Assembly: GCA_025352695.1 (NCBI GenBank)
Contig: JANXSK010000132.1
Span: 31,662-95,661, forward strand
Direction of reading: 5' to 3'
Source of the DNA: Ferruginibacter sp.
GTDB lineage: Bacteria > Bacteroidota > Bacteroidia > Chitinophagales > Chitinophagaceae
DNA: 64,000 bases
Under the pieces are notes generated by a model. That model saw only the letters and a program-made list of their open reading frames with translations, was not told where the DNA came from and did not search any database. Below, piece after piece: positions 17,909 through 27,182 of the stretch (position 1 is the stretch's first letter; every line of letters starts with the position of its first letter). The position numbers and the translations under genes are program-made.

Positions 17909-18787
17909 TTGAAATTAGCAGCAATAGACATTGGTAGTAATGCCGCAAGGCTTTTAATAACAGAAGTTTTAAAGGATGATAAAGAAATAGTAACATTCAA
18001 TAAATTGAATTTAGTTAGAATACCGTTGCGATTGGGTTTTGATGTATTTGAAGCTGGTTCTATCTCCAAACAAAAAATAGAAATGGTTCTGCAAACCATG
18101 AAAGCATATAAACATTTATGCAATGCTTACGAGGTAGAACATATTAAGGCGTGTGCTACCAGTGCTATGAGAGATGCAAAAAATTCAGCTGACATTATCC
18201 GCAAAGTAAAACTTGAAACTTCTATTGAAATAGAAATCATTAGTGGTGATTTTGAAGCAGGATTGGTATACGAAAACCATGTGGCAGAAAATATGGACAT
18301 GGAAAAAAGTTATTTGTATATTGATGTTGGCGGCGGAAGTACTGAATTATCTTTCTTTAGTAATGGCCAACTTACCTATAAAAGATCTTTTAACATAGGC
18401 ACTATTCGTTTGCTAAAAAATATGGTAACAGATAACAACTGGGATGAAATGAAAGACAATATTCGTGCTGCAACAAAAGGACAGAAAGAAGTTGTAGCCA
18501 TTGGAAGCGGCGGAAACATAAATAAAGTTTTTTCAATAAGTAAAAAAAAGGATGGCAAATCACTTTCATTAGAGTTATTGCGTGATTATTATAAAGAATT
18601 GAGTGCTGTATCGTTGGCTGAAAGAATTACCCGGTATAATTTACGAATTGACAGAGCCGATGTAATTGTGCCTGCCATTCAAATTTATATCAACGCCATG
18701 CGTTGGGCCGGAGCTACAGAAATTTATGTGCCAAAAATTGGTTTGGTAGACGGATTGATTCGCCATTTATGGGATGAATTGAAATAA
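17909..18787 (+). CDS. ppx: Ppx/GppA family exopolyphosphatase
   Basis: Removes terminal phosphates from polyphosphate, or acts on pppGpp, in the cytoplasm. The 292-residue protein has the ASKHA-fold phosphate loops AAIDIGSNAARLLI at the N terminus and LYIDVGGGSTELSFF in the middle, plus CATSAMRDAKN and VAIGSGGN. It has only the two phosphatase domains and lacks the C-terminal HD domain of long E. coli-type Ppx. The start is TTG at 17909: an in-frame stop lies at 17894 and no ATG fits. It follows ppk on the same strand. Confidence 0.93.
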   Translation: MKLAAIDIGSNAARLLITEVLKDDKEIVTFNKLNLVRIPLRLGFDVFEAGSISKQKIEMVLQTMKAYKHLCNAYEVEHIKACATSAMRDAKNSADIIRKVKLETSIEIEIISGDFEAGLVYENHVAENMDMEKSYLYIDVGGGSTELSFFSNGQLTYKRSFNIGTIRLLKNMVTDNNWDEMKDNIRAATKGQKEVVAIGSGGNINKVFSISKKKDGKSLSLELLRDYYKELSAVSLAERITRYNLRIDRADVIVPAIQIYINAMRWAGATEIYVPKIGLVDGLIRHLWDELK

Positions 18788-18991
18788 ACATTTTAAGAAG
18801 TATTCCATATCAGTAAAGTAATTTATTTAATATTATGTAACAATGTCTCTTTAGTATATTTTTGAAAATATTATCTACATTTACATCAGCGATCATTTTA
18901 GGATTTGTTTTATTCTAATGCAGAGTCAACTCCCCCTTCGCTGGCAAATTAATAAACAAATCCATCAAATTTTTAAATCTCCTTACACACA

Positions 18992-19807
18992 ATGAGCGCA
19001 GAAAAGGAACAGAAAAAAGTAACCACTAACACAATCCAAAAAATGAAGGCTGCTGGAGAAAAAATCTCCATGATAACAGCCTACGATTATTCATTTGCCA
19101 AATTATTTGATGCTGCAGGTATTGATATTATTTTGGTAGGCGATAGTGCAAGTAATGTTATGGCAGGCCATGCTACTACGCTTCCCATTACTTTAGATCA
19201 AATGATCTATCATGCACAAAGTGTGGTACGTGCAAGAGAAAGATGTTTGGTAGTAACAGATCTTCCATTTGGCTCCTATCAATCCAATTCAGAAATTGCA
19301 CTAGCATCTGCCATCAGAATCATGAAAGAAAGCGGAGCCCATACAGTAAAACTGGAAGGTGGCGAAGAAATAATTGATTCGGTTAAAAAAATAGTTAGTG
19401 CCGGAATACCTGTTATGGGCCATTTAGGACTAACACCACAATCCATTAATAAATTTGGAACTTATGTGGTAAGGGCAACTGAACAAACAGAAGCAGAAAA
19501 ATTAAAAAAAGATGCCCTTTTATTACAGGAAGCTGGCTGCTTTGCAATTGTATTGGAAAAAATACCGGCGGCATTGGCAAAAGCAGTTTCTGAAAGTTTG
19601 CATATACCAACCATTGGTATTGGTGCAGGTGGCAATTGCGACGGACAAGTATTAGTCATGCACGATATGCTTGGCATTAACACTGAATTTAAACCTCGCT
19701 TTTTACGTAGGTATTTAAACCTTGATGAACAAATAACAGTTGCCATTAAGCAATATGTGTTAGATATTAAAAGTAAAGACTTTCCCAACGAAAACGAGCA
19801 ATACTAA
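18992..19807 (+). CDS. panB: 3-methyl-2-oxobutanoate hydroxymethyltransferase (ketopantoate synthesis)
   Basis: Adds a hydroxymethyl group from methylene-tetrahydrofolate to ketoisovalerate, the first step to pantoate. The 271-residue TIM barrel carries the expected motifs: [34 protein letters not shown] (metal-binding Asp), [17 protein letters not shown], and [33 protein letters not shown] holds the catalytic C-terminal motif. It works with panC at 13677; panE (ketopantoate reductase) was not identified. The O-methyltransferase gene begins 16 bases after its stop, so the two are likely in one transcript. Confidence 0.97.
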   Translation: MSAEKEQKKVTTNTIQKMKAAGEKISMITAYDYSFAKLFDAAGIDIILVGDSASNVMAGHATTLPITLDQMIYHAQSVVRARERCLVVTDLPFGSYQSNSEIALASAIRIMKESGAHTVKLEGGEEIIDSVKKIVSAGIPVMGHLGLTPQSINKFGTYVVRATEQTEAEKLKKDALLLQEAGCFAIVLEKIPAALAKAVSESLHIPTIGIGAGGNCDGQVLVMHDMLGINTEFKPRFLRRYLNLDEQITVAIKQYVLDIKSKDFPNENEQY

Positions 19808-19823
19808 AATAATTTTTTATGTA

Positions 19824-20456
19824 ATGGATTTGCCATTTTATGAACAAATTCGTCTTCCTATTTATGTACAGAAAATGATGACAGAAAAAATAAATCAGGC
19901 ATTCCCCAAATCTTATGCAGAAATTAATGAAGCAACAATAATTTCGGGGTTTTCAATGGCCTCTGATGTACAAACCTGCTCCTTACTTAGATCACTTGCA
20001 GCTTCAAAACCAGGAGGAAAATTTTTAGAACTTGGTACAGGAACAGGATTATCAACCTCATGGATATTAGATGGAATGGATGATGAATCATCTTTAATTT
20101 CAATTGATAACGAGCCTAATTTTTTAAAAATAGCTAACCAATTTTTAGGAGATGACAAACGCTTAAATTTAATTACTACTGATGGTTCAGATTGGGTGGA
20201 AGAAAACAAACAACAAAAATTTGATTATATTTTTGCTAATACCTGGCATGGAAAATACCTACTTTTAGATGAAGTATTATCGATGCTAAATAAAGGTGGA
20301 ATCTATATTATTGATGATATGCTACCACAATCTAACTGGCCGGATGGACACCAAGAAAAAGCTATCAATTTGGTAAACTATTTAAACACAAGAGTTGATT
20401 TATGGCTAACTAAACAAGTTTGGGCAACAGGAATAATTATTGTTGTTAAAAAATAA
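19824..20456 (+). CDS. SAM-dependent O-methyltransferase-like protein
   Basis: A class I Rossmann-fold methyltransferase of 210 residues, close to the catechol O-methyltransferase-like group by layout. The SAM-binding motif I is FLELGTGTGLSTSWI around residue 70, motif II includes LISIDNEPNFL, and FDYIFANTWHGKYLL and GGIYIIDDML match the later motifs. The third motif has Asn-Thr (FANTW) where many O-methyltransferases have Asp for a metal, so metal dependence is uncertain. The substrate is unknown. It starts 16 bases after panB on the same strand. Confidence 0.8.
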   Translation: MDLPFYEQIRLPIYVQKMMTEKINQAFPKSYAEINEATIISGFSMASDVQTCSLLRSLAASKPGGKFLELGTGTGLSTSWILDGMDDESSLISIDNEPNFLKIANQFLGDDKRLNLITTDGSDWVEENKQQKFDYIFANTWHGKYLLLDEVLSMLNKGGIYIIDDMLPQSNWPDGHQEKAINLVNYLNTRVDLWLTKQVWATGIIIVVKK

Positions 20457-20531
20457 AACGATTCTCTCTTTATCTACCGATACCCAAATTCAACAAAATA
20501 AAATCTATAATCTTAACTAAAAATTGAGCTA

Positions 20532-20562
20532 ACATAGTAAAATTTGAACAATTTTTCTATGT
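20532..20562. promoter_or_regulatory. Long inverted repeat just upstream of a TonB receptor
   Basis: ACATAG-T-AAAATT, a 5-base spacer (TGAAC), then AATTTT-T-CTATGT: twelve paired bases interrupted by one T-T mismatch. It ends 18 bases before the receptor ATG at 20581. It could be an operator, a leader hairpin, or a weak terminator of the preceding gene; there is no T-run right after it. Confidence 0.45.
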
Positions 20563-20580
20563 ATTTAAGCTTTTACCATT

Positions 20581-22485
20581 ATGAGAAATATTATATTAAG
20601 TGGCTGCATACTTTTATGCACAAATAGTTTTGCGCAATCTACAGTTGATTTAAATCCTATCACCATTATAGCTACAAGAAATCCACAAAAAGCAACCGAA
20701 ACAGGACGTAGTATTACAGTGTTGGAAGGTAAAATATTTAACCAATTACCAGTTAATTCCATAGATGAATTACTAAAATATGTTCCCGGTGTAGAGGTTC
20801 AGTCACGTGGCCCAATGGGTACGCAAAGTGATATAATACTAAGGGGTGGAACTTTTCAGCAGGTGCTTATTTTACTTGATGGCATCAAAATTAATGATCC
20901 CATCACAGGACATTTTTCTTCCTACATTCCCGTAGCTCCCTACGAAATTGAACGCATTGAAATATTACGTGGGTCTGCTGCAGCAGTGTATGGTGCAGAA
21001 GCTGTTGGTGGAGTAATTAGCATCATCACCAAAACGTTTGATAAATATAAAACAGAAAAAAGTAATCATGAAAGTATTAGTGCTTCTTTAGGTCAATATC
21101 GGTTGATAAATGGTAATATGGGCTGGCATATTACAGGCCCAAAATTTAATGCATCGCTGGGAATTCTAAGCAATAATACGCCAGGGCAATTACTAAGAGG
21201 TGATAACCGGGGATATTTACACAATAACACCTTTAGTGGTTCCATCGCAATTGCTTTAAAAAATAACTGGCAAATATCTTTGCGAAGCAGTTATGATAGC
21301 AGAAATTTTGCTGCTCAAAATTATTACACCACTTTTAAAAGTGACACAGCTATTGAAAAGGTAACTACATTTTGGAATCAGGCACAGCTAAAACAACAAA
21401 CAAAAAAATTCAGTCAACAAGTTGATGTGTTGTACAAAAACACAAGCGATCATTATTTATTCAATTCCGTATCAACTGCTAATGATAATAAATCTAACTT
21501 CTTTTTACTGCAATATTTGTACGCACAAAAAATAAACGACCGCTTCAATATGAGTGCAGGTGCACAGTTAGACAGAAGAGCCATTACCTCAAACGATAGA
21601 GGAAATCATTTTGCGAATCATGCAGCCGTGTTTGCGATGGTCGCATACACCAACAAACATTTAAAAATATCCCCTGCCTTAAGAGTTGACAGAGACGCTA
21701 ATTATGGTACCGCTATATTGCCACAGTTAAATACATCATACCAATTAAAAAATATTACATTTCGCATCAATGCTGGCCGAAGTATACGTAGTGGTGATTT
21801 TACAGAACGTTACAACAATTATAATAAAACTATTGTTGCCGGGGGCAGTATTGGAAATCCAAATCTTTCTACAGAAAATGCCTGGAGTTATGAAGCTGGT
21901 GCCGATTTTATTTTAAGTAATAATTTCAAGGCATCTGTTACAGGTTTTTACAGAGATCAAAATAATGTGATTGATTATGTAAGGACTGCTTACAGTGAAA
22001 TGCCAAGAAAAGTAAACCTTTTACCAACAGGCATCTATGCATTGGCAAAAAATATTAAAAAAGTAAAAACGTCTGGTGTGGAAATGGAGTTGGTGTATCA
22101 AAAAATATTTACTCTTCAACAAAGTTTGTACATGACTGCTGGCATTACTTTATTAAATTCTTCCAGCAGTGATGCAGTACCTTCTTTTTATATTATATCG
22201 CATGCAAAAACGCTTGTTCAGTCAACTATTCTGTATAAGTATAAAAAATTAAACACTGCAATAAATTTACTTTATAAAGACAGGGATCCAAAAAATGCTA
22301 TTGCTATTAATGCAGCTATCACAAAAAATTATTTTTTGCTGAATTCAAAAATTGGGTACAATGTAAATAAAAAAGTAAAACTATTTATTTCCTGTAATAA
22401 TATTACTAATATCCAATACAGTGATTTGTTAGGAAGCTTAATGCCTGGCAGATGGTTAAGTGGTGGAATTAATGTAAATCTTTAA
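20581..22485 (+). CDS. TonB-dependent outer-membrane receptor, BtuB-like
   Basis: A 634-residue receptor with signal peptide MRNIILSGCILLCTNSFA. A short TonB-box region (LNPITIIATRN) is followed by a plug domain to about residue 150 (NSIDELLKYVPGVEVQSRGP, ILRGGTFQQVLILLDGIKIN, ERIEILRGSAAAVYGAEAVG, GVISIITK). A 22-strand barrel ends in an atypical NVNL. The size and plug sequence resemble the cobalamin receptor BtuB and related small receptors. No cobalamin riboswitch was seen in the 124-base leader; instead there is an inverted repeat at 20532-20562. No ABC importer genes adjoin it, so the ligand is unknown. Confidence 0.88.
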   Translation: MRNIILSGCILLCTNSFAQSTVDLNPITIIATRNPQKATETGRSITVLEGKIFNQLPVNSIDELLKYVPGVEVQSRGPMGTQSDIILRGGTFQQVLILLDGIKINDPITGHFSSYIPVAPYEIERIEILRGSAAAVYGAEAVGGVISIITKTFDKYKTEKSNHESISASLGQYRLINGNMGWHITGPKFNASLGILSNNTPGQLLRGDNRGYLHNNTFSGSIAIALKNNWQISLRSSYDSRNFAAQNYYTTFKSDTAIEKVTTFWNQAQLKQQTKKFSQQVDVLYKNTSDHYLFNSVSTANDNKSNFFLLQYLYAQKINDRFNMSAGAQLDRRAITSNDRGNHFANHAAVFAMVAYTNKHLKISPALRVDRDANYGTAILPQLNTSYQLKNITFRINAGRSIRSGDFTERYNNYNKTIVAGGSIGNPNLSTENAWSYEAGADFILSNNFKASVTGFYRDQNNVIDYVRTAYSEMPRKVNLLPTGIYALAKNIKKVKTSGVEMELVYQKIFTLQQSLYMTAGITLLNSSSSDAVPSFYIISHAKTLVQSTILYKYKKLNTAINLLYKDRDPKNAIAINAAITKNYFLLNSKIGYNVNKKVKLFISCNNITNIQYSDLLGSLMPGRWLSGGINVNL

Positions 22486-22679
22486 AAAACCCTTCGCTAT
22501 TGTGCGGTTATAAATCTTCTAATCTTACTTTAATATTTTAATCCGGTGCAGTCAGCTTCTAATTTTTATGCTGTATATTTTAATAAACTTTTTAATACCA
22601 AACAGGTTGCATTTAATTTGTTGTCTGTTGTATTTGATGAAGAACCAAAAAAATCCATCGTAACTTTACAAAAAAAAAT

Positions 22680-24203
22680 ATGCATTTTCTCTCAACATTA
22701 CAGATACAACAAAAAAATAAAGGCGTTTCAACCGGTACTAAATGGTTAACATCAAAAGGTGCAACCATTGATTCGTACTCTCCGGTTGATGGCAAATTAA
22801 TTGCCGGTGTAAAGAGTGCTGATAAAGATAATTACGATGCCGTATTGCAACTGGCACAAACTGCTTTTATAGAATGGAGACAATGGCCGGCTCCAAAGCG
22901 TGGAGATGTAGTTCGCCAAATTGGAGAGGAATTAAGGTTGCAAAAACATGCGCTCGGCCAGCTGGTAAGTTATGAGATGGGCAAAAGTTTACAGGAAGGT
23001 TTGGGCGAAGTGCAGGAGATGATTGATATCTGCGATTTTGCAGTCGGACTTTCCCGCCAATTACATGGTTTAACCATGCACAGCGAAAGAACAGGTCACA
23101 GAATGTACGAACAATATCACTCGTTGGGCATTGTCGGTATTATATCTGCATTTAATTTTCCGGTAGCTGTTTGGAGCTGGAATACTATGTTGGCATGGGT
23201 TTGTGGTAATGTATGCATTTGGAAACCAAGCGAAAAAACACCGTTGTGCGCCATTGCCTGTCAAAATATAACCGCAAAAGTATTTAAGAAAAACAATGTG
23301 CCCGAGGGTGTAAATAATTTAATTGTAGGTGATAGAGCAATAGGTGAATGGATGAGCAATGATACAAGGATTGCGTTGATTTCGGCCACCGGAAGTACCC
23401 GAATGGGTAAAGCTGTATCGGCCGCAGTTGCAGGAAGATTGGGCAGAAGTTTATTAGAACTTGGTGGTAACAACGCCATCATTATTTCAAAAGATGCTGA
23501 TCTTGATATGGCATTGATTGGCGCAGCTTTTGGTGCAGTTGGTACAGCAGGACAACGTTGCACTTCTACCCGTAGATTAATTATACATGAAAAAGTATAT
23601 GCAAAATTCAAAGAAAAACTGGTTAATGCCTACCAGCAATTGAAGATCGGTGATCCATTAAATGAAAAAAATCATGTAGGTCCGTTAATTGATACCATGG
23701 CAGTTGAAATGTATAAAGATGCTATTGAAAAATGCAAATCGGAAGGTGGCAATTTTATTATTGAAGGAGGTGTATTAAAAGGAAAAGGATACGAAAGCGG
23801 GTGTTATGTAAGACCCTGCATAGCTGAAGCAAAAAACAGTTACGCCATTGTTCAACACGAAACCTTTGCTCCTATTTTATACATCATGAAATATAAAACA
23901 CTGGAGGAAGCCATTGCGATGCAAAACGGCGTACCGCAGGGATTATCATCTGCTATTATGACCAATAATTTACGGGAAGCTGAACAATACCTTTCTGTTG
24001 CAGGCAGCGATTGTGGAATTGCTAATGTAAATATCGGAACTTCCGGCGCTGAAATTGGCGGAGCTTTTGGTGGTGAAAAAGAAACTGGTGGTGGCAGGGA
24101 AAGTGGTAGTGATGCATGGAAAGTATACATGCGCAGACAAACCAATACCATAAATTATACGGATAAGTTGCCACTTGCACAGGGTATAAAATTTGATTTG
24201 TAA
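22680..24203 (+). CDS. Aldehyde dehydrogenase, ALDH7/antiquitin type (aminoadipate-semialdehyde dehydrogenase)
   Basis: Oxidises aminoadipate semialdehyde (in equilibrium with piperideine-6-carboxylate) to 2-aminoadipate with NAD(P) in lysine breakdown. The 507-residue enzyme has the catalytic Cys294 in GTAGQRCTSTRR, Glu260 in LELGGNNAI, and the NAD segment IISAFNFPVAVWSWN. The C terminus, with AEIGGAFGGEKETGGGRESG and LPLAQGIKF, is nearly the same as in human antiquitin, which places it firmly in ALDH7. The ATG at 22680 follows a near-consensus -7 box (TAACTTTA, 22661-22668). The next gene, an aminotransferase, could supply the semialdehyde. Confidence 0.93.
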   Translation: MHFLSTLQIQQKNKGVSTGTKWLTSKGATIDSYSPVDGKLIAGVKSADKDNYDAVLQLAQTAFIEWRQWPAPKRGDVVRQIGEELRLQKHALGQLVSYEMGKSLQEGLGEVQEMIDICDFAVGLSRQLHGLTMHSERTGHRMYEQYHSLGIVGIISAFNFPVAVWSWNTMLAWVCGNVCIWKPSEKTPLCAIACQNITAKVFKKNNVPEGVNNLIVGDRAIGEWMSNDTRIALISATGSTRMGKAVSAAVAGRLGRSLLELGGNNAIIISKDADLDMALIGAAFGAVGTAGQRCTSTRRLIIHEKVYAKFKEKLVNAYQQLKIGDPLNEKNHVGPLIDTMAVEMYKDAIEKCKSEGGNFIIEGGVLKGKGYESGCYVRPCIAEAKNSYAIVQHETFAPILYIMKYKTLEEAIAMQNGVPQGLSSAIMTNNLREAEQYLSVAGSDCGIANVNIGTSGAEIGGAFGGEKETGGGRESGSDAWKVYMRRQTNTINYTDKLPLAQGIKFDL

Positions 24204-24224
24204 TTTTTATAAAAACAGTATCTA

Positions 24225-24268
24225 ATTCACTATGCGTATTTTATCAATATAAAATATGCATAGTGAAT
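24225..24268 (+). terminator. Strong terminator after the ALDH7 gene
   Basis: ATTCACTATGC pairs with GCATAGTGAAT and, after a single G-T opposition, TATTTTAT with ATAAAATA around a 4-base loop: about 19 paired bases. CTTCTTTT follows. Its symmetry means it could work in both directions. Confidence 0.8.
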
Positions 24269-24297
24269 CTTCTTTTAACAATAACAGCATTGCACCC

Positions 24298-24427
24298 TAA
24301 TTTATTTTAGACTTCTCACTGCGACGTTGAAATTGGTAATGACAAATCCTGCAATGATAACTACATTTCTGTGATCGTTTTGTATATTACAATTACTGCA
24401 ACTCCATAGCACAATTTTTCCCTGCAT
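24298..24427 (-). pseudogene. Relic of a small zinc-ribbon protein
   Basis: On the minus strand from an ATG at 24427 the reading is WSCSNCNIQNDHRN (first CxxC). A shift of one frame then continues as KCSYHCRICHYQFQRRSEK with a second CxxC (CRIC) and a TAG stop at 24298. Together they would make a four-cysteine zinc ribbon of about 42 residues with a single-base frame break near 24370. I do not know the family. The two frames could also be chance, but two matched cysteine pairs make that less likely. Confidence 0.35.
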
Positions 24428-24776
24428 TACTTTTGAGCCGTTTTAGGCGTTTTAAAATTTTAGTTCAAAAATTTCAAGAATAAAACGTGACTATAAAAAT
24501 ATTGCAGTATTGAGTATTTGCAAGATATAAGAATTATCAAAATCAATAATCTCAATGTTTTTTTTATAATTAAAAAATTATACCTTGCAGCGAAATAAAG
24601 GCTTTTATTAATATTTTTAAAACCATAACATACTTCTTAAGCAACAACCTCGATTTGCTTAATCACTGAGTTTTTACTTCAGTGTACGCTCCCATTACCG
24701 GAACGTAAAATTATATTTATAGCATACTTTTTTAACCATTTAGCCCGTCAATTATTAATTTTTCCAATAAATCATC

Positions 24777-26012
24777 ATGCAATCAACTACAACATTATCA
24801 GCCACTACACAGCGCTACATAGTTCTGGAAGAAAAGTACGGTGCACATAATTATCATCCACTACCTGTAGTGCTGGATCGTGGCGAAGGTGTATTTGTGT
24901 GGGATGTTGAGGGTAGACGTTATTATGATTTTTTAAGTGGATATTCTGCTGTCAATCAGGGACATTGTCATCCGGCAATTATTAAAGCTTTAATTGATCA
25001 ATCGACTAAACTAACATTAACAAGCAGGGCTTTTCACAGCAACCTGTTGGGTGAATATGAAAAATACATTACCACTTTTTTTGGATACGATAAAGTATTG
25101 CCAATGAACACAGGTGTGGAAGGTGGCGAAACTGCTATTAAGTTGGCACGCAGGTGGGGCTACACTGTAAAAGGGATTGCCGAAAATCAGGCAAAAATAA
25201 TTTTTGCCGAAGGTAATTTTTGGGGAAGAACAATGGCTGCAATTTCCTCTTCTACCGACCCAAGTAGTTATCATAATTTCGGGCCCTTTATGCCCGGATT
25301 TGAACTTATTCCTTATAATGACCTTGTTGCGTTGGAAAAAGCATTCCAAAATAAAAACGTTGCTGCTTTTATGTTTGAGCCCATTCAGGGTGAAGCAGGC
25401 GTGGTAGTACCTGATGAAGGTTACTTAACAGGAATAAGAAATTTGTGTACTGAATACAATGTGTTGATGATTGCAGATGAGATACAAACTGGCCTTGCAC
25501 GGACAGGAAAAATGCTGGCTTGCGATCATGAAAATGTTCGTCCTGATATTTTAATTTTGGGTAAAGCATTGAGTGGAGGTGTATTGCCAGTAAGTGCTGT
25601 TTTGTGTGATGATAAAATTATGATGACCATAAAACCAGGCGAACACGGCAGTACTTATGGTGGTAACCCTTTAGCTTGTGCCGTTGCAGTAGCAGCATTG
25701 AGGGTTTTAAAAGAGGAGCGAATGACTGAAAATGCGGCTGCAATGGGAGAATTATTACGCAAAGAAATAAGAAAATTGAACTCTCCCTTTATTACGTTGG
25801 TAAGAGGCAAAGGTTTATTAAATGCCATTGTGTTAAAACATGCTAATCCTGAAGCTGCCTGGGATTTTTGTTTAACCTTAAAAGAAAATGGCTTGTTGGC
25901 CAAACCTACACACGGAGATAAAATACGTTTTGCACCACCATTAATCATTACAAAAGAGCAGTTGATGGAATGTGTACATATTATTAATAAAAGTTTGCAA
26001 TCGCTTGGATAA
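24777..26012 (+). CDS. rocD: Ornithine aminotransferase-like class III aminotransferase
   Basis: A PLP-dependent omega-aminotransferase of 411 residues. The family assignment is ornithine--oxo-acid transaminase, which turns ornithine into glutamate semialdehyde. Motifs include [30 protein letters not shown] (PLP phosphate), [24 protein letters not shown], the Schiff-base lysine Lys263 in LGKALSGG, and [15 protein letters not shown]. It lies directly after the antiquitin-type dehydrogenase, which acts on the product of lysine delta- or epsilon-transamination, so a lysine-side activity is possible. That is inference from context; sequence alone points to ornithine. Confidence 0.92.
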   Translation: MQSTTTLSATTQRYIVLEEKYGAHNYHPLPVVLDRGEGVFVWDVEGRRYYDFLSGYSAVNQGHCHPAIIKALIDQSTKLTLTSRAFHSNLLGEYEKYITTFFGYDKVLPMNTGVEGGETAIKLARRWGYTVKGIAENQAKIIFAEGNFWGRTMAAISSSTDPSSYHNFGPFMPGFELIPYNDLVALEKAFQNKNVAAFMFEPIQGEAGVVVPDEGYLTGIRNLCTEYNVLMIADEIQTGLARTGKMLACDHENVRPDILILGKALSGGVLPVSAVLCDDKIMMTIKPGEHGSTYGGNPLACAVAVAALRVLKEERMTENAAAMGELLRKEIRKLNSPFITLVRGKGLLNAIVLKHANPEAAWDFCLTLKENGLLAKPTHGDKIRFAPPLIITKEQLMECVHIINKSLQSLG

Positions 26013-26020
26013 AATGGAGA

Positions 26021-26058
26021 AAAGTAGTCAGCGCTATTTAAACTACTTTCCTTTTTTA
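26021..26058 (+). terminator. Terminator after rocD
   Basis: AAAGTAGT pairs perfectly with ACTACTTT across a 13-base loop, followed by CCTTTTTT. It begins eight bases after the rocD stop. Confidence 0.7.
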
Positions 26059-26108
26059 AATTAATTATGAATTCAGTAATTTAACTTGTTTTTCAATTTT
26101 ATATTTAT

Positions 26109-27026
26109 ATGAACATTTTTAATCGAAAAAAATTTTTACAATCTTCAGCAGTGTTACTAGCAATGGGAGTTACGGGCAGCTCCTTTAATAATAAATATAA
26201 AAATCCACTGCTATCCTTTTCTACAATTGGGTGTCCCGATTGGACCTTTCAACAAATAGTTGATTTTGCCGTAGCTAATAATTTTAATGGGTTAGAAATC
26301 CGGGGCATATTCAGGGAATTGGAACTTACAAAATGTAAGGAATTTAGCAATGCTGAAAATATATTGGCAACAAACAAATTAATGAAAGAAAATAGGTTGC
26401 AATTTGTTGATCTTGGTTCTTCTGCAGCCATGCACCACAGTGATAAAATAGAACGACAAAAAAACTTATCAGAAGCAAAACGATTTATTGATTTGGCACA
26501 ACAAATTCAATGTCCCTATATTAGAGTGTTTCCCAATAATTTACCAAAAGACCAGGATCGCAATGTAACTATTGATCTTATAATACAGGGGTTGATTGAA
26601 CTAGGCGATTATGCAAAAGGAAGCGGAGTAACTGTGTTGTTAGAATCTCATGGAGAACTTGTTGAATCTGCAGACCTCCAAAAAATTATGCAATCAGCCA
26701 ATCATAAAAATGTAGGCCTGGTTTGGGATATCGTAAATATGTGGTCGGTAACAAAAGAGCCACCGGCTGAAGTCTATGCTGTACTAAAAAAATATATTCG
26801 GCACACCCACATAAAAGATTTAAAATTTGTAAATGGTAAAGAACAATACACCTTATTAGGAACAGGCGAAGCACCTATATTTGAAACCATTGATATTTTA
26901 AACAACAATGACTATAAAGGCTATTACAGTTTTGAATGGGAGAAATTATGGCATCCTGAAATTGATGAACCTGAAGTAGCCATTGCACATTATTCCAAAG
27001 TAATGAAAGCGCATTTTAAGCTGTAA
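26109..27026 (+). CDS. Exported sugar phosphate isomerase/epimerase-like protein (xylose isomerase-like TIM barrel)
   Basis: A 305-residue TIM-barrel protein of the AP-endonuclease-2 / xylose-isomerase-like family. It has an N-terminal signal (FNRKKFLQSSAVLLAMGVTG) that resembles a twin-arginine signal with Arg-Lys in place of Arg-Arg, as is common in Bacteroidota oxidoreductase and isomerase families. The barrel has LEIRGIFRELEL, VLLESHGELVESADL (metal-binding Glu and His), LVWDIVNMW, IRHTHIKDLKF, and YYSFEWEKLWHPEIDEPE. Metal ligands look intact, so it may isomerise a sugar or inositol derivative in the periplasm. Substrate unknown. Flanking genes are unrelated. Confidence 0.82.
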   Translation: MNIFNRKKFLQSSAVLLAMGVTGSSFNNKYKNPLLSFSTIGCPDWTFQQIVDFAVANNFNGLEIRGIFRELELTKCKEFSNAENILATNKLMKENRLQFVDLGSSAAMHHSDKIERQKNLSEAKRFIDLAQQIQCPYIRVFPNNLPKDQDRNVTIDLIIQGLIELGDYAKGSGVTVLLESHGELVESADLQKIMQSANHKNVGLVWDIVNMWSVTKEPPAEVYAVLKKYIRHTHIKDLKFVNGKEQYTLLGTGEAPIFETIDILNNNDYKGYYSFEWEKLWHPEIDEPEVAIAHYSKVMKAHFKL

Positions 27027-27182
27027 TAATAAGACCTCACAGTTATAAATTTTACATTTATAATTTTTTTGTTTACGCTTAATTTTATCAGTTAATTCAA
27101 TTTTAAATGTACTGTCTTTTTGTTTTATTCGGTTCAAACATTTACTTTAATATCTTTACCAAAATTTAAATTATTTAAATTA

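Noticed and set aside
20457..20580. Cobalamin riboswitch in front of the BtuB-like receptor
   Set aside because: The gap is only 124 bases and lacks the conserved B12-box; only an inverted repeat is present.
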